Shown: positions 16,215-25,092, numbered from the stretch's first letter. The stretch: DNA of 64,000 nucleotides from Ensifer oleiphilus (GCF_013371465.1 NZ_JABWDU010000003.1:1054001-1118000); one strand, 5' to 3'. A program made the numbers and translations. Notes: generated by a model not told the origin, from the sequence alone.

Positions 16215-17855
16215 TTATGCCATGGCCGCCGCGACCTCGAACACGCCGGCCACCGCCACCGCGCCCGGATCCGGCACGCCTTCGAGATCCTTCTCGCCAA
16301 TATAGGAGGCGCGTCCGGCCTTGGCCTTCTTCATGGTCCTGGTCGATTCCGCGCCGGCGGCCGCAGCTTCGGCCGCCGCCGCAACGCTGCCCGACGTCAG
16401 GGCCCTGAGTGCCGGTGCAAGCGCGTCGACCATGGTGCGATCGCCGACCTCGGCGCCACCATAGAACGTCATCCGGTCGAGCCCGGCAAGAAGTGCGTCG
16501 GCGATATCCGGCTTTTCCGTCATCGCCTTGGCGGCGGCGGTGAAGAAGATCGACAGAAGCACACCACTTGAGCCGCCCATACTGGTGCTGAGGATATCAC
16601 CGATCGAGGCAAGCGTTGCTGCCGGCTGCTTCAGCGGCAGATCCGAAAGCCTGGCAAGCACGCTGCGCGCGCCGGTGGCCACTGTCGAGCCCGTGTCGCC
16701 GTCACCGACGCGGCCGTCGAGCCTGTTGAGTTCACCCTCGAGCGAAACCAGATGTTCGCAGAGCGCCGCGATCAGCCTGCCCGTGCGTTCGTCGTCGCTG
16801 GCCGCAACCGCGCCATTGGATCTGGCGGCGACCTTCGGTGCGGGAAGCACCAGGATGGCGTGGCGTTCGACAACAGGAGTCCAGGCATGCGGTCCGACCG
16901 CTGCCGCGAGCGCCGTCTCGCGGCTGTCGTCCAATGGAATGAGCGAGAGCGAGAAACCGTTCATGTTGAGCGCCGTCATCATCGGCGCCGGCCCGACGAT
17001 CAGCTTGACGCTGGCGGTAAACGGGGACGACAGGACGGCATTGGCAATGACGCTCATTTCGAGCGGTGGTACGGCGCCGAGGTTGTTGATCAACAGCGCG
17101 TGTGGCCCGGTCTTGCGCTGAGCGGCCGAAAGCCGAGCAGTCATCGTGGCAACGATATCGGCGATCGGCTGGAGCGCGATGCGTTCGACGCCCGGCTCGC
17201 CGTGGATGCCGAGCCCAAGCTCGCCCTCAGCCTCGCCGAGGCGATCTTCGTGCGCCTGGCCGGGCACGCTGCAGGTGCTGAGCGACATGCCGAGCGAAAT
17301 GATGTCGCCGGCGGCGCTTGCGGCGTGGGCTGCGACCGATGGCAGATCCTCGCCGGCCTCGGCATGAAAGCCGGCGATCTTGTGGACGAACAACGTGCCC
17401 GCGACGCCGCGCGGCTGGTTGATGTCCGGTATCGCGATATCGTCGGCGACGATGACCATTTCGACGTCGAAGCCTTCGGCCCGCGCCTTTTCCGCCGCAA
17501 GGCCGAAATTCAGCCGGTCGCCGGTGTAGTTCTTGACGATCAGCAAGGCGCCCTTCGGACCGGTGACGGCCCGGATCGCCGTCAGCACAGCATCGACGCT
17601 CGGCGAGGCGAAGATTTCGCCCGACACCGCCGCCGTAAGCATGCCCTTGCCGACGAAACCGGCATGCGACGGTTCGTGGCCGGCGCCGCCGCCGGAAATG
17701 ATCGCCACCTTCGACTTGTCCCAGTCGGCACGCAGGATCACCTTGATCTCGGGGAAGGTATCCAGACGGGCAAGGCGCCCGGCGCCGCTGGTCAAAAGCA
17801 GACCGTCGACCGCTTCGGTGACGATGTTTTCCCGACGATTGAAGAAATGTTTCAT
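16215..17855 (-). CDS. Fused DhaK-DhaL kinase (ATP-type dihydroxyacetone/ketose kinase)
   Basis: The 546-aa protein joins a K domain (about 1-330: IISGGGAGHEPSHAGF, LIVKNYTGDRLNF, GLGIHGEPG with His218) to an L domain (about 360-546: LDGRVGDGDTGSTVATGAR, SMGGSSGVLLSIFFTA, GDRTMVDAL). This is the single-chain, ATP-using layout of Citrobacter and eukaryotic dihydroxyacetone kinases and of some erythrulose kinases. The start at 17855 (MKHFFNRREN) is the family-like one; an in-frame ATG at 17936 would add 27 atypical residues. It sits between the transporter ATPase gene (55 nt) and dhaL (27 nt). Co-occurrence with a PTS-type kinase in one operon suggests two substrates or two energy sources. Confidence 0.92.
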   Translation of the reverse strand: MKHFFNRRENIVTEAVDGLLLTSGAGRLARLDTFPEIKVILRADWDKSKVAIISGGGAGHEPSHAGFVGKGMLTAAVSGEIFASPSVDAVLTAIRAVTGPKGALLIVKNYTGDRLNFGLAAEKARAEGFDVEMVIVADDIAIPDINQPRGVAGTLFVHKIAGFHAEAGEDLPSVAAHAASAAGDIISLGMSLSTCSVPGQAHEDRLGEAEGELGLGIHGEPGVERIALQPIADIVATMTARLSAAQRKTGPHALLINNLGAVPPLEMSVIANAVLSSPFTASVKLIVGPAPMMTALNMNGFSLSLIPLDDSRETALAAAVGPHAWTPVVERHAILVLPAPKVAARSNGAVAASDDERTGRLIAALCEHLVSLEGELNRLDGRVGDGDTGSTVATGARSVLARLSDLPLKQPAATLASIGDILSTSMGGSSGVLLSIFFTAAAKAMTEKPDIADALLAGLDRMTFYGGAEVGDRTMVDALAPALRALTSGSVAAAAEAAAAGAESTRTMKKAKAGRASYIGEKDLEGVPDPGAVAVAGVFEVAAAMA

Positions 17856-17910
17856 GGAATGATACCCGTCTGTTTGTCGTTGCATGCCGTCTTTGTTTGA
17901 CCTTTGCGGC

Positions 17911-18918
17911 TCAGGCGAGCCGTTGTCCACCCGCATCGAAGTAGAGCGGATCGCGAAGCGTCAGATTGATCCGGTCGCCCGGCCTGATCTCGATATAGGG
18001 ATCGGCGAGGGTGACGAGCTTGTGATCGCGGACGCGGATGTGCAGGTGGTTCTGGTCGCCCAGATGCTCGATCCAGTCGACCTGCGCATTGGCATTCTGG
18101 CTGACGGCGATCTCGAGATGTTCGGTTCTTGCCCCGACCGTCTTCGTGCCCGCGGGCGGTCTGGCGCCTTCGAGCAGGTCGGCCGGCAACAGGTTGATGT
18201 GCGGCTGACCGAGCCGGGCCGCCACATGCAGGTTGGCGGGGTTGGAGTAGATCTCCCGCGGGGTGCCGACCTGCATCAGCTTTCCCTCCGCCAGAATGCC
18301 GATGCGGTCGGCCATGGTCATCGCCTCCACCTGGTCGTGGGTGACGTAGAGCAGCGTCGAGCCCAGTTCCTTCTGGATGCGTTTGAGCTCCAGCCGCAAT
18401 TCCGAGCGCAGCTTGGCGTCGAGCGAGGAGAGGGGCTCGTCCATGAGATAGATCGACGGCCTGCGCACCAGAGCGCGACCGATCGCCACGCGCTGCATCT
18501 CGCCGCCGGAAAGCCGCGTCGAGCGGTTTTCCAGCTTGTGGTCGATCCGCACCATGCGGGCAATCTCGCGCACCCGCCGGTCGATCTCGTCGATGGACAG
18601 TTTGCGGACCGGTGCCTTAAGGGGGAAGGCCAGGTTTTCGTAAACCGTCATGTGTGGGTAAAGCGAATATTGCTGGAAGACGAACGCCACATCCCGTTCG
18701 GCCGGCGCCTGACCGGCGACATCCCGACCGCCGATCTCGATGCGGCCGGTATCCGGCTTTTCCAGGCCGGCGATGAGCCGAAGCGTCGTCGTCTTGCCGG
18801 CCCCTGTCGGGCCCAGGAGCACGACGAATTCCCCGTCACGGATCGCCAGATCGAGACTGCTTATGGCCTGGTTGTCGCCGAAGCGCTTGTTGAGACCTTT
18901 GAGAACAACGTCAGCCAT
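17911..18918 (-). CDS. ABC transporter ATPase 2 (MalK/UgpC-like, glycerol-importer type)
   Basis: The 335-aa protein has Walker A GPTGAGKT (36-43), Q-loop FVFQQYSLYPHM, signature LSGGEMQRVAIGRAL, Walker B IYLMDEPLSSLDA and H-loop VTHDQ, followed by a C-terminal TOBE/OB domain (about 235-335) as in CUT1-family ATPases. It would pair with the second ATPase of the operon to power import. It overlaps that gene by 8 nt (18911-18918). Two different ATPases with two permeases, a small membrane protein and a binding protein match the organisation of the rhizobial glycerol importer GlpSTPQUV. Confidence 0.9.
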   Translation of the reverse strand: MADVVLKGLNKRFGDNQAISSLDLAIRDGEFVVLLGPTGAGKTTTLRLIAGLEKPDTGRIEIGGRDVAGQAPAERDVAFVFQQYSLYPHMTVYENLAFPLKAPVRKLSIDEIDRRVREIARMVRIDHKLENRSTRLSGGEMQRVAIGRALVRRPSIYLMDEPLSSLDAKLRSELRLELKRIQKELGSTLLYVTHDQVEAMTMADRIGILAEGKLMQVGTPREIYSNPANLHVAARLGQPHINLLPADLLEGARPPAGTKTVGARTEHLEIAVSQNANAQVDWIEHLGDQNHLHIRVRDHKLVTLADPYIEIRPGDRINLTLRDPLYFDAGGQRLA

Positions 18919-20008
18919 GCTGGCCTCCCGAATAAAGCGACGAGGCGACCGCGCGCCCGGACTTGCAGTCGAAGAGCGCGAGGTTGGCGGGGGTGAACTC
19001 CAGCCCGACGGTTTCGCCGATATGGAAATTCCGGTTTGCCGGCACGCGCGCCTTGATCAACCCGCTGCCGGTTTCGATGGCCACGACCTGGTTGGTGCCG
19101 AGATACTCGCTGCCGTAGACGGCGCCGCGCAGCGGTGAGGCATCGCTGAAGCGGATATGCTCCGGCCGCACGCCGAGCGCGAGTTCACCGACTGCGACAT
19201 CCTGGTGGATCTCCGGCACGATGACGTCGACCCCGTTGAGCGAAACTGCGGATGCACCCCTTCTCAGTCCGGATGTGAAGCGCAGGAAGTTCATCGGCGG
19301 CGAGCCGATGAAGTCGGCGACATACATGCTCGCGGGCTTGCGGTAGATTTCCTGCGGCGTTCCGAACTGCTCGATGACCCCATGGTTCATCACCGCGATC
19401 TTGTCGGCCATGGCCATGGCTTCATGCTGGTCGTGGGTGACATAGACGGTCGTCGCGTGCACGCGATTGTGCAGCTCTCTCAGTTCGTGAACCATCACCT
19501 CGCGAAACTCCGCATCGAGCGTGCCGAGAGGTTCGTCCATCAGGAAGCATTTCGGCCGCCGGACGATCGCCCGGCCGAGAGCGACGCGCTGACGGTCGCC
19601 GCCGGCAAGGCCGGAAACGGAGCGGTCGAGGATATGGCCGATCTGCAGCAGCCGAGCGGTCTCTTCGACGCGCTCTCGGATTTCCGCTCTTGGCATGCCT
19701 TGAGATAAGAGCGGGAAACCGATGTTCTTGCGCACGTTCATATGCGGGTAGAGCGCAAAGAGCTGGAAGACGAAGGCAATGTCGCGGGCGCTGGCCCGGT
19801 TGAAAGTGACGTCCTCGCCGTCGAGGTAGATCTTGCCGCTCGTCGGCAGCTCAAGCCCGGCGATCATGCGCAGCGTCGTCGTCTTGCCGCATCCGGAGGG
19901 TCCGAGAAGCGCCAGGAACTCGCCGTCGTTGACGACGAAGCTCGAATCCTTGACCGCGACGAAATCGGCGAATTCCTTGCGCAGGTTTTCAATTCTGATC
20001 TCGGCCAT
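18911..20008 (-). CDS. ABC transporter ATPase 1 with variant signature motif
   Basis: The 365-aa protein has Walker A GPSGCGKT (36-43), Q-loop FVFQLFALYPHM, Walker B FLMDEPLGTLDAEF and H-loop VTHDQHEAM, plus a C-terminal TOBE domain. The signature motif reads LAGGDRQRV (134-142) where LSGGQ is usual, and the D-loop is GTLDA. The changed signature suggests that the two ATP sites of the ATPase heterodimer are not equal. It starts 3 nt after the small membrane protein gene and overlaps the second ATPase gene. The conserved Walker B and H-loop argue that it is not a dead copy. Confidence 0.9.
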   Translation of the reverse strand: MAEIRIENLRKEFADFVAVKDSSFVVNDGEFLALLGPSGCGKTTTLRMIAGLELPTSGKIYLDGEDVTFNRASARDIAFVFQLFALYPHMNVRKNIGFPLLSQGMPRAEIRERVEETARLLQIGHILDRSVSGLAGGDRQRVALGRAIVRRPKCFLMDEPLGTLDAEFREVMVHELRELHNRVHATTVYVTHDQHEAMAMADKIAVMNHGVIEQFGTPQEIYRKPASMYVADFIGSPPMNFLRFTSGLRRGASAVSLNGVDVIVPEIHQDVAVGELALGVRPEHIRFSDASPLRGAVYGSEYLGTNQVVAIETGSGLIKARVPANRNFHIGETVGLEFTPANLALFDCKSGRAVASSLYSGGQHG

Positions 20009-20011
20009 CGG

Positions 20012-20224
20012 TCACTCCGGAAATTTCGAAACGATGATGAACATCACCGTACCTGCGAGCAGCGTCACGAGCGAATAGGTGTAGAGCACCAGGGCAAACG
20101 GCTGGAACAGCATCAGGAAGCCGGTGGCGATCAGCACGGTTGCGATGGTTTCCATCGGGCCGCGCCGGAAGAAGAACGGCCGCCTTGGAGAGGTGTTGGT
20201 GGGTGTCCGGTTCAGGTCTGTCAT
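20012..20224 (-). CDS. Small two-helix membrane protein of the importer (DUF2160-like)
   Basis: The 70-aa protein has a basic N-terminus (NTSPRRPFFFRRG) and two hydrophobic stretches, about 24-44 (METIATVLIATGFLMLFQPF) and 46-66. It lies between a permease gene (4-nt ATGA overlap) and an ATPase gene (3-nt gap). In rhizobial glycerol transport operons a protein of this size and place is called GlpU; its role is not established, but it probably sits with the permeases in the inner membrane. Confidence 0.78.
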   Translation of the reverse strand: MTDLNRTPTNTSPRRPFFFRRGPMETIATVLIATGFLMLFQPFALVLYTYSLVTLLAGTVMFIIVSKFPE

Positions 20225-21174
20225 TTGCGCACCGCTCCAAAGGTGATGCCGCGCAGCAATTGCTTGCGAAGGAGAATGGTGAAAACCAGGATCGGGACCA
20301 AGAAGATGGTCGTGCCCGCCGCAACGGCCGGCCAGTCCTGGCCGCCTTCACCGATGATCGTCGGGATGAACGGCGGTGCGGTCTGCGCCTGGCCTGAGGT
20401 CAGGAGGGCCGCGAAGGCATATTCGTTCCACGCAAAGATCAGGCAGAATATGGCGGTTGCGGCGATACCGGTGGTCGCCTGCGGCAGAACCACCTTTCGA
20501 AACGCCTGCAGCCGGGTATAGCCGTCGATCATCGCCGCTTCCTCGTATTCCCGCGGGATTTCGTCGATGAAGCCTTTCAGCAGCCATACGGCGAGCGAGA
20601 CGTTGACGGCGGTGTAGAGCAGGATCATGCCCAGTGCAGTGTCGGACAGGCCAAGCTCGCGGTACATCAGGTAGATCGGGATCGCGACGGCGATCGGCGG
20701 CATCATGCGCGTCGACAGGATGAAGAACAGCAGGTCGTCGGCAAGCGGCACCTTGAAGCGTGAAAAGCCGTAGGCCGCCAGCGTTCCGAGGAAAACGGCA
20801 AGGAAGGTTGAGCCGAACGCGATCACCAGCGAATTGACGAAGCGCGGCAGGAAGTTCGACGGACCGGCGATGACCATGTTGCGCTTGCGCGTGACCTCGT
20901 CGCAGGTGCTGGTCGGTTCCGGCAGGGCGACGATGTAATCGGGCGTCTGCCGTGTCCGGGTGGTGAACAGGTTGCAATAGCCCTCCAGAGTCGGCGTAAA
21001 GACGATCTTGGGCGGATAGCTGATCGAATCCGGTGGCGACTTGATGCTGGTCAGGAAGATCCAGACGAGCGGGATCAGCGTGATCAGGGCGTAGACGATG
21101 ACGATCGTGCCGGCCACGCGTTTGCTGGTGTGGCTCGGCGCGACGACCGAATGGGCGGTGTTGGCGGAGCTCAT
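20221..21174 (-). CDS. ABC importer permease 2 (MalG/GlpQ-like)
   Basis: The 317-aa protein has six predicted helices, the first at about residues 20-42 (GTIVIVYALITLIPLVWIFL). The EAA loop that contacts the ATPase is EYEEAAMIDGYTRLQAFRKV. A periplasmic loop after helix 1 contains two Cys (GYCNLF, STCDEV) about 35 residues apart. The start at 21174 overlaps the upstream permease stop as ATGA; a much longer open frame extends upstream but is out-of-frame shadow of the other permease. It would form the inner-membrane channel with permease 1. Confidence 0.9.
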   Translation of the reverse strand: MSSANTAHSVVAPSHTSKRVAGTIVIVYALITLIPLVWIFLTSIKSPPDSISYPPKIVFTPTLEGYCNLFTTRTRQTPDYIVALPEPTSTCDEVTRKRNMVIAGPSNFLPRFVNSLVIAFGSTFLAVFLGTLAAYGFSRFKVPLADDLLFFILSTRMMPPIAVAIPIYLMYRELGLSDTALGMILLYTAVNVSLAVWLLKGFIDEIPREYEEAAMIDGYTRLQAFRKVVLPQATTGIAATAIFCLIFAWNEYAFAALLTSGQAQTAPPFIPTIIGEGGQDWPAVAAGTTIFLVPILVFTILLRKQLLRGITFGAVRK

Positions 21175-22127
21175 CGTTGTTTCACCTTGTTGAGGGCTTT
21201 GACGTAGATGTTGGCAAGGCCGAACACCGCAACGAAAAGAATGATCGCGAAGGCGGAGGCCCGGCCGGTCGCCCAGCTCTCGAAGGCCGTACGCTTGAGC
21301 GTGATCGAGGCCACCTCGGTGACGGATCCAGGCCCGCCGCCGGTCAACAGCGTCACCATGTCGAACATCTTGAAGTTCTCGATGCCGCGGAACAGAACGG
21401 CGAGCATGATGAAGGGAAGGGCCATCGGCACGGTGATCGACCAGAACTGTCGCCAGCCGGAGGCGCGATCGACTTCGGCGGCCTCGTAGATGTAATCGGG
21501 GATCGAGCGCAGCCCGGCGAGGCAGATCAACATCACGTAGGGCGTCCACATCCAGGTATCGACGATGATGATCGCCCAGGGCGCCAGCGTGACGTCGCCG
21601 AGCATCCGGATTTCCGAGGTCGGAATGCCGGTGACCATCGAGGCGGCATAGGCGAACAGCCCGATCTGCGGCTCGTAGAGGAAGCGCCAGAAATTGCCGA
21701 CGACGGCCGGCGACAGCATCATTGGGATCAGGATGACCGTCGTCCAGAAGGCGTGGCCGCGAAACTTGCGGTCGATGAGATAGGCGAGCGCAAAGCCGAT
21801 GACGGTCTGCAGCACGATCGTCCAGAAGACGAAATGGGCCGTCGTCTGCATCGCCTGCCAGATATCGGGGTCGGTCAGGACGCGTTCGTAGTTCCTGAGG
21901 CCGACGCCTTCGACGACTGCGTTCGGGCGATTGGCGCGATAGTTGGTGAAGGACAGATAGATTGCCCAGAGCAGCGGAAAAATGTTGATCGCCAGCAGCA
22001 GGGTGATGGCGGGGGCGATGAAAGCCCAGGCGATCGCCCTGTCGGAGAGGCCGCGCACCCGCCGGGCGATCGGCGCCGGCGTTGCCATCGCGGCCGTCTC
22101 GGCGATGGAGGAATGGGAAAGGGTCAA
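21171..22127 (-). CDS. ABC importer permease 1 (MalF/GlpP-like)
   Basis: The 318-aa protein has six membrane segments, beginning with IAWAFIAPAITLLLAINIFP (about 31-50), and an EAA loop YEAAEVDRASGWRQFWSITVP. This is the CUT1-type sugar/polyol permease pattern. It lies 96 nt after the binding-protein gene on the same strand and overlaps permease 2 by 4 nt. An internal ATG (residue 14) is an alternative start. Confidence 0.9.
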   Translation of the reverse strand: MTLSHSSIAETAAMATPAPIARRVRGLSDRAIAWAFIAPAITLLLAINIFPLLWAIYLSFTNYRANRPNAVVEGVGLRNYERVLTDPDIWQAMQTTAHFVFWTIVLQTVIGFALAYLIDRKFRGHAFWTTVILIPMMLSPAVVGNFWRFLYEPQIGLFAYAASMVTGIPTSEIRMLGDVTLAPWAIIIVDTWMWTPYVMLICLAGLRSIPDYIYEAAEVDRASGWRQFWSITVPMALPFIMLAVLFRGIENFKMFDMVTLLTGGGPGSVTEVASITLKRTAFESWATGRASAFAIILFVAVFGLANIYVKALNKVKQR

Positions 22128-22223
22128 GGTATCACCTGGTCTTTTGGGTCGGGATGTCGCGGCGGCCCGGCCGCAATGCCGATCGGGCCGCCCAGGGGCA
22201 AGGGGTCCTGGCTTCGCCTGGGA

Positions 22224-23549
22224 CTAGATCTTGCCGTCTTCCTCGAAGACCTCGGTCCAGTCCTTCACCAGGCCGTCGAGCGCTTCCTGTGCGGTGCCGT
22301 TGCCGGCGACGACATAGTTGTGAACGCGTTTCTGCATGTCCTGGAGCAGGGAGGCGTAGCTCGGTTCGGCCCAGAAATCCTTGACGATCGCCATGGAGTC
22401 GAGGAACGCCTGGGCATAGGGCTGGCTGGAGGCAAAGCCCGGTGCGTTGACGACGGCCTTCAGGCAGGAGTAGCCGCCGAGTTCCCACCACTTGGCCTGC
22501 ACGTCAGGCTGGGCGAACCACTTGATGTATTGCAGCGCTGCATCGCGCTTTTCAGAGTAGGACACGACCGATATGCCCTGTCCGCCGAGTTGGGCGAAAT
22601 GTGCTTTTTCGGCCGGATTGGGGAAGAAGCCGATGCGATCGCCGCCGACCTTCTCGTCCTTGTAGAGACCGGGCCAGGTGAAGGCGAAGTTCATCTGCAT
22701 TGCCACCTGCCCCGATTTGAAGGCATCGGCGGATTCGACCATGTAGACGTTGGAGCTGCCGGGCGGTGTGCAGCAATCGTAGAGCGCCTTGTAGAATTCG
22801 AGGCCCTTCACCGCGTCGGGAGAATTGACGAAGCCTTCCATCTCGTAGGGCTTCTTCGGGTTTTCATACTGGAAACCCCAGTCGTAGAGCACGTTGGTGA
22901 CACCCATGGTGATGCCTTCAGAGCCGCGCTCGGTATAAATCGAGGCACCATAGACGGTCTTGCCGTCCACTTCGCGCTTCTGGAAGAACTCGGCGATCTG
23001 CTTCAGCTGGTCGTAGGTTTTTGGCGGGCCGAGATCCCAGCCGTATTTCTCCTTGAATTCCTTCTGCAGTTCCGGCTTTTCGAACCAGTCCTTGCGATAG
23101 GTCCAGCCGACGACGTCGCCCATTGCCGGCAGCGCCCAGTAATTCGGCGTGTTCTTCGGCCATTCGGAGTAGCCGACAACGGTCGCCGGCACGAAGTCAT
23201 CCATCTTGATGCCTTCCTTGTCGAAGAACTCGTTGAGCTTGACGTAATGGCCGTTCTCCGCAGCACCCCCGATCCATTGGCTGTCGCCGATGATCAGGTC
23301 GCAGAGTTTACCTTGGGAATTGAGTTCGTTGAGAAAGCGGTCGGCGTAGCTGGTCCAGGGCACGAACTCGAACTTCATGTCGATCTTGGTCTTGGCGGTG
23401 AAATCCTTGGACAGTTCGACCAGGGCATTGGCCGGGTCCCAGGCGGCCCAGCACAGTGTCAGTTGTTCGGCCTTGGCCGCATTCGGCAAGGCTGACGACA
23501 AGGCAAGCGCCGAGGCGAGCCCGAGAAGGGCTTTCAATTTCATCTGCAT
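22224..23549 (-). CDS. Extracellular solute-binding protein of the dha operon importer
   Basis: The 441-aa protein starts with a Sec signal peptide (positive n-region MQMKLK, hydrophobic core LLGLASALALSSAL, cleavage near AKA-EQ at about 27). The mature part is a family 1 binding protein, with LCDLIIGDSQWIGGAAENGHYVKL near the N-terminus and a C-terminal lobe rich in Trp/Tyr. It would capture the substrate in the periplasm and hand it to the two permeases. GGGAGGAAC precedes the ATG. It is the first gene of the - strand operon that ends at 11796, so its substrate is probably the substrate of the two kinases downstream: dihydroxyacetone, glyceraldehyde, erythrulose or a related small polyol/ketose (inference). 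Confidence 0.9.
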   Translation of the reverse strand: MQMKLKALLGLASALALSSALPNAAKAEQLTLCWAAWDPANALVELSKDFTAKTKIDMKFEFVPWTSYADRFLNELNSQGKLCDLIIGDSQWIGGAAENGHYVKLNEFFDKEGIKMDDFVPATVVGYSEWPKNTPNYWALPAMGDVVGWTYRKDWFEKPELQKEFKEKYGWDLGPPKTYDQLKQIAEFFQKREVDGKTVYGASIYTERGSEGITMGVTNVLYDWGFQYENPKKPYEMEGFVNSPDAVKGLEFYKALYDCCTPPGSSNVYMVESADAFKSGQVAMQMNFAFTWPGLYKDEKVGGDRIGFFPNPAEKAHFAQLGGQGISVVSYSEKRDAALQYIKWFAQPDVQAKWWELGGYSCLKAVVNAPGFASSQPYAQAFLDSMAIVKDFWAEPSYASLLQDMQKRVHNYVVAGNGTAQEALDGLVKDWTEVFEEDGKI

Positions 23550-23637
23550 GAGTTCCTCCCAGAACTGAAAAGCCGGCTCCCCGCCAGCGTCGAAACAAAA
23601 TCGACTTCAATGAAAGCTCACATGAACTCCTCACGTA

Positions 23638-23690
23638 TCATGTTTAGCAATATGTTTAGTGAACAGCATTTTTATAAACAACGCAAGCGG
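23638..23690 (-). promoter_or_regulatory. Promoter/operator region of the dha transport-kinase operon
   Basis: On the - strand, TAAACAT occurs twice 11 nt apart (TAAACATATTGCTAAACATG), preceded by TTGTTT and TATAAA-rich DNA. A possible promoter is TTGTTT, 17 nt, TAAACA. The direct repeats in an otherwise GC-rich gap suggest an activator or repressor site about 90 nt before the binding-protein start. No SorC or DeoR-type regulator gene is adjacent. Confidence 0.45.
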
Positions 23691-23744
23691 CAATCGTTGC
23701 TGCGTTGCACACAGGGCAGCGGACAAGCGCAGCACGAAAGGCAG

Positions 23745-23792
23745 GGGAGAAAAGCGACGAGGCCCGGTCACCTCACGGCGACCGGGCCTCGT
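23745..23792 (-). terminator. Rho-independent terminator of the polyamine operon
   Basis: ACGAGGCCCGGTC (23757-23769) and GACCGGGCCTCGT (23780-23792) are perfect 13-bp complements around a 10-nt loop. Read on the - strand the stem is followed by CGCTTTTCTCC. It lies 59 nt after the stop of the carboxynorspermidine dehydrogenase gene and insulates the dha operon from it. Confidence 0.88.
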
Positions 23793-23850
23793 GCTTGGGT
23801 CGGCAGGCTGTCGGAAACGGACAGACGGCCGGAGATTGAGGTTTAGGGGC

Positions 23851-25092
23851 TCAGGAGAACGTCAATGCGCGGTCGCCATCGGCATCCTTGATGCGGGTCG
23901 GAAGCCCGATCCGGTTGAGGATGTCGAGGAACGGACGCGGCGGCAGCTCCTCGACGTTGACCATCTGCTTCACATCCCACTCGCCCGATGCAATCAGCAT
24001 CGCGGCGGCAACCGGCGGAACGCCGGCGGTGTAGGAAATGCCCTGTGACCCCACTTCTTCGAAGGCTTCCTTATGATCGGCCACGTTGTAGATGAAGACT
24101 TCGCGCTCAACGCCATCCTTCATGCCCTTCACGAAGTCGCCGATGCAGGTCTTGCCCTGATAGTTCGGTGCCAGCGACGACGGATCCGGCAGCACGGCCT
24201 TCACCACCTTCAGCGGCACGACCTCGAGCCCTTCGGCCGTCTTTACCGGCTGCTCGGACAGGAGGCCCAGGTTCTTCAAGACGGTGAAGACATTGATGTA
24301 GTGATCGCCAAAGCCCATCCAGAAGCGCACGTCGGCGCCGTCCATATGCTTTGCCAGCGAATGAACCTCGTCGTGGCCGGTCATGTAGGCCTTGCATTTG
24401 CCGACCACGGGCAGGTCATATTCCTTGCCGACCTCGAACATCGAATTGGTCTGCCACTGGCCGTTCTGCCAGGAATAGACAACGCCGGTAAATTCGCGGA
24501 AGTTGATTTCCGGGTCGAAGTTGGTGGCGAAGTACTTGCCGTGGCTGCCGGCATTGATGTCGACGATATCGACGGCGGTGACCTTGTCAAAATACTCATC
24601 CTTGGCGAGACGCGCATAGGCATTGACAACGCCCGGGTCGAAGCCGACGCCGAGGATGGCGGTGACGCCCTTTTCCTTGCATTCCTGCGCGCACTTCCAT
24701 TCGTAGTTTCCGTACCACGGCGGCGTTTCGCAGATCTTCTTCGGGTCTTCGTGGATCGCGGTGTCCATGTAGGCAGCACCGGTATCCATGCAGGCGCGCA
24801 GGACCGACATGTTGACGAAGGCGGACCCGACATTGATGACGATGCCGGCTTTGGTCTTTTCGATCAGCGCCTTGGTCGCCTCGACATCCATGGCGTCGAG
24901 CGCATGGGCTTCGAGCGTCACGTCGGTCTTCAGGCTCTTCTTTTCGCGGACCGAGGCGACGATCGCGCGGCACTTTTCGACCGTTCTGGATGCGATATGG
25001 ATGTCTCCCAGTACATCGCAGTTCTGTGCGCACTTGTGCGCCACGACCTGAGCCACGCCACCGGCGCCGATGATGAGAACGTTCTTTTTCAT
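23851..25092 (-). CDS. Carboxynorspermidine/carboxyspermidine dehydrogenase
   Basis: The 413-aa protein belongs to the saccharopine dehydrogenase-like family. It has a Rossmann N-terminus KKNVLIIGAGGVAQVVAHKC (2-21), GFDPGVVNAYARLA, and a long substrate domain. With the decarboxylase encoded 64 nt upstream it forms the alternative spermidine route: reductive condensation of aspartate semialdehyde with putrescine (or diaminopropane) using NADPH, then decarboxylation. Agrobacterium and other Rhizobiales use this pair instead of SpeD/SpeE. ATG 25092 is taken because it begins the Rossmann strand directly; the 68 upstream codons of open frame look like the shadow of the neighbour. Confidence 0.92.
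   Translation of the reverse strand: MKKNVLIIGAGGVAQVVAHKCAQNCDVLGDIHIASRTVEKCRAIVASVREKKSLKTDVTLEAHALDAMDVEATKALIEKTKAGIVINVGSAFVNMSVLRACMDTGAAYMDTAIHEDPKKICETPPWYGNYEWKCAQECKEKGVTAILGVGFDPGVVNAYARLAKDEYFDKVTAVDIVDINAGSHGKYFATNFDPEINFREFTGVVYSWQNGQWQTNSMFEVGKEYDLPVVGKCKAYMTGHDEVHSLAKHMDGADVRFWMGFGDHYINVFTVLKNLGLLSEQPVKTAEGLEVVPLKVVKAVLPDPSSLAPNYQGKTCIGDFVKGMKDGVEREVFIYNVADHKEAFEEVGSQGISYTAGVPPVAAAMLIASGEWDVKQMVNVEELPPRPFLDILNRIGLPTRIKDADGDRALTFS

Noticed and set aside
21177-23495. 772-codon + strand open frame opposite permease 1 and the binding-protein gene
   Set aside because: It is rich in His, Arg, Gly and Asp without domain structure, as expected of an antisense shadow; the opposite strand encodes clear transporter proteins.
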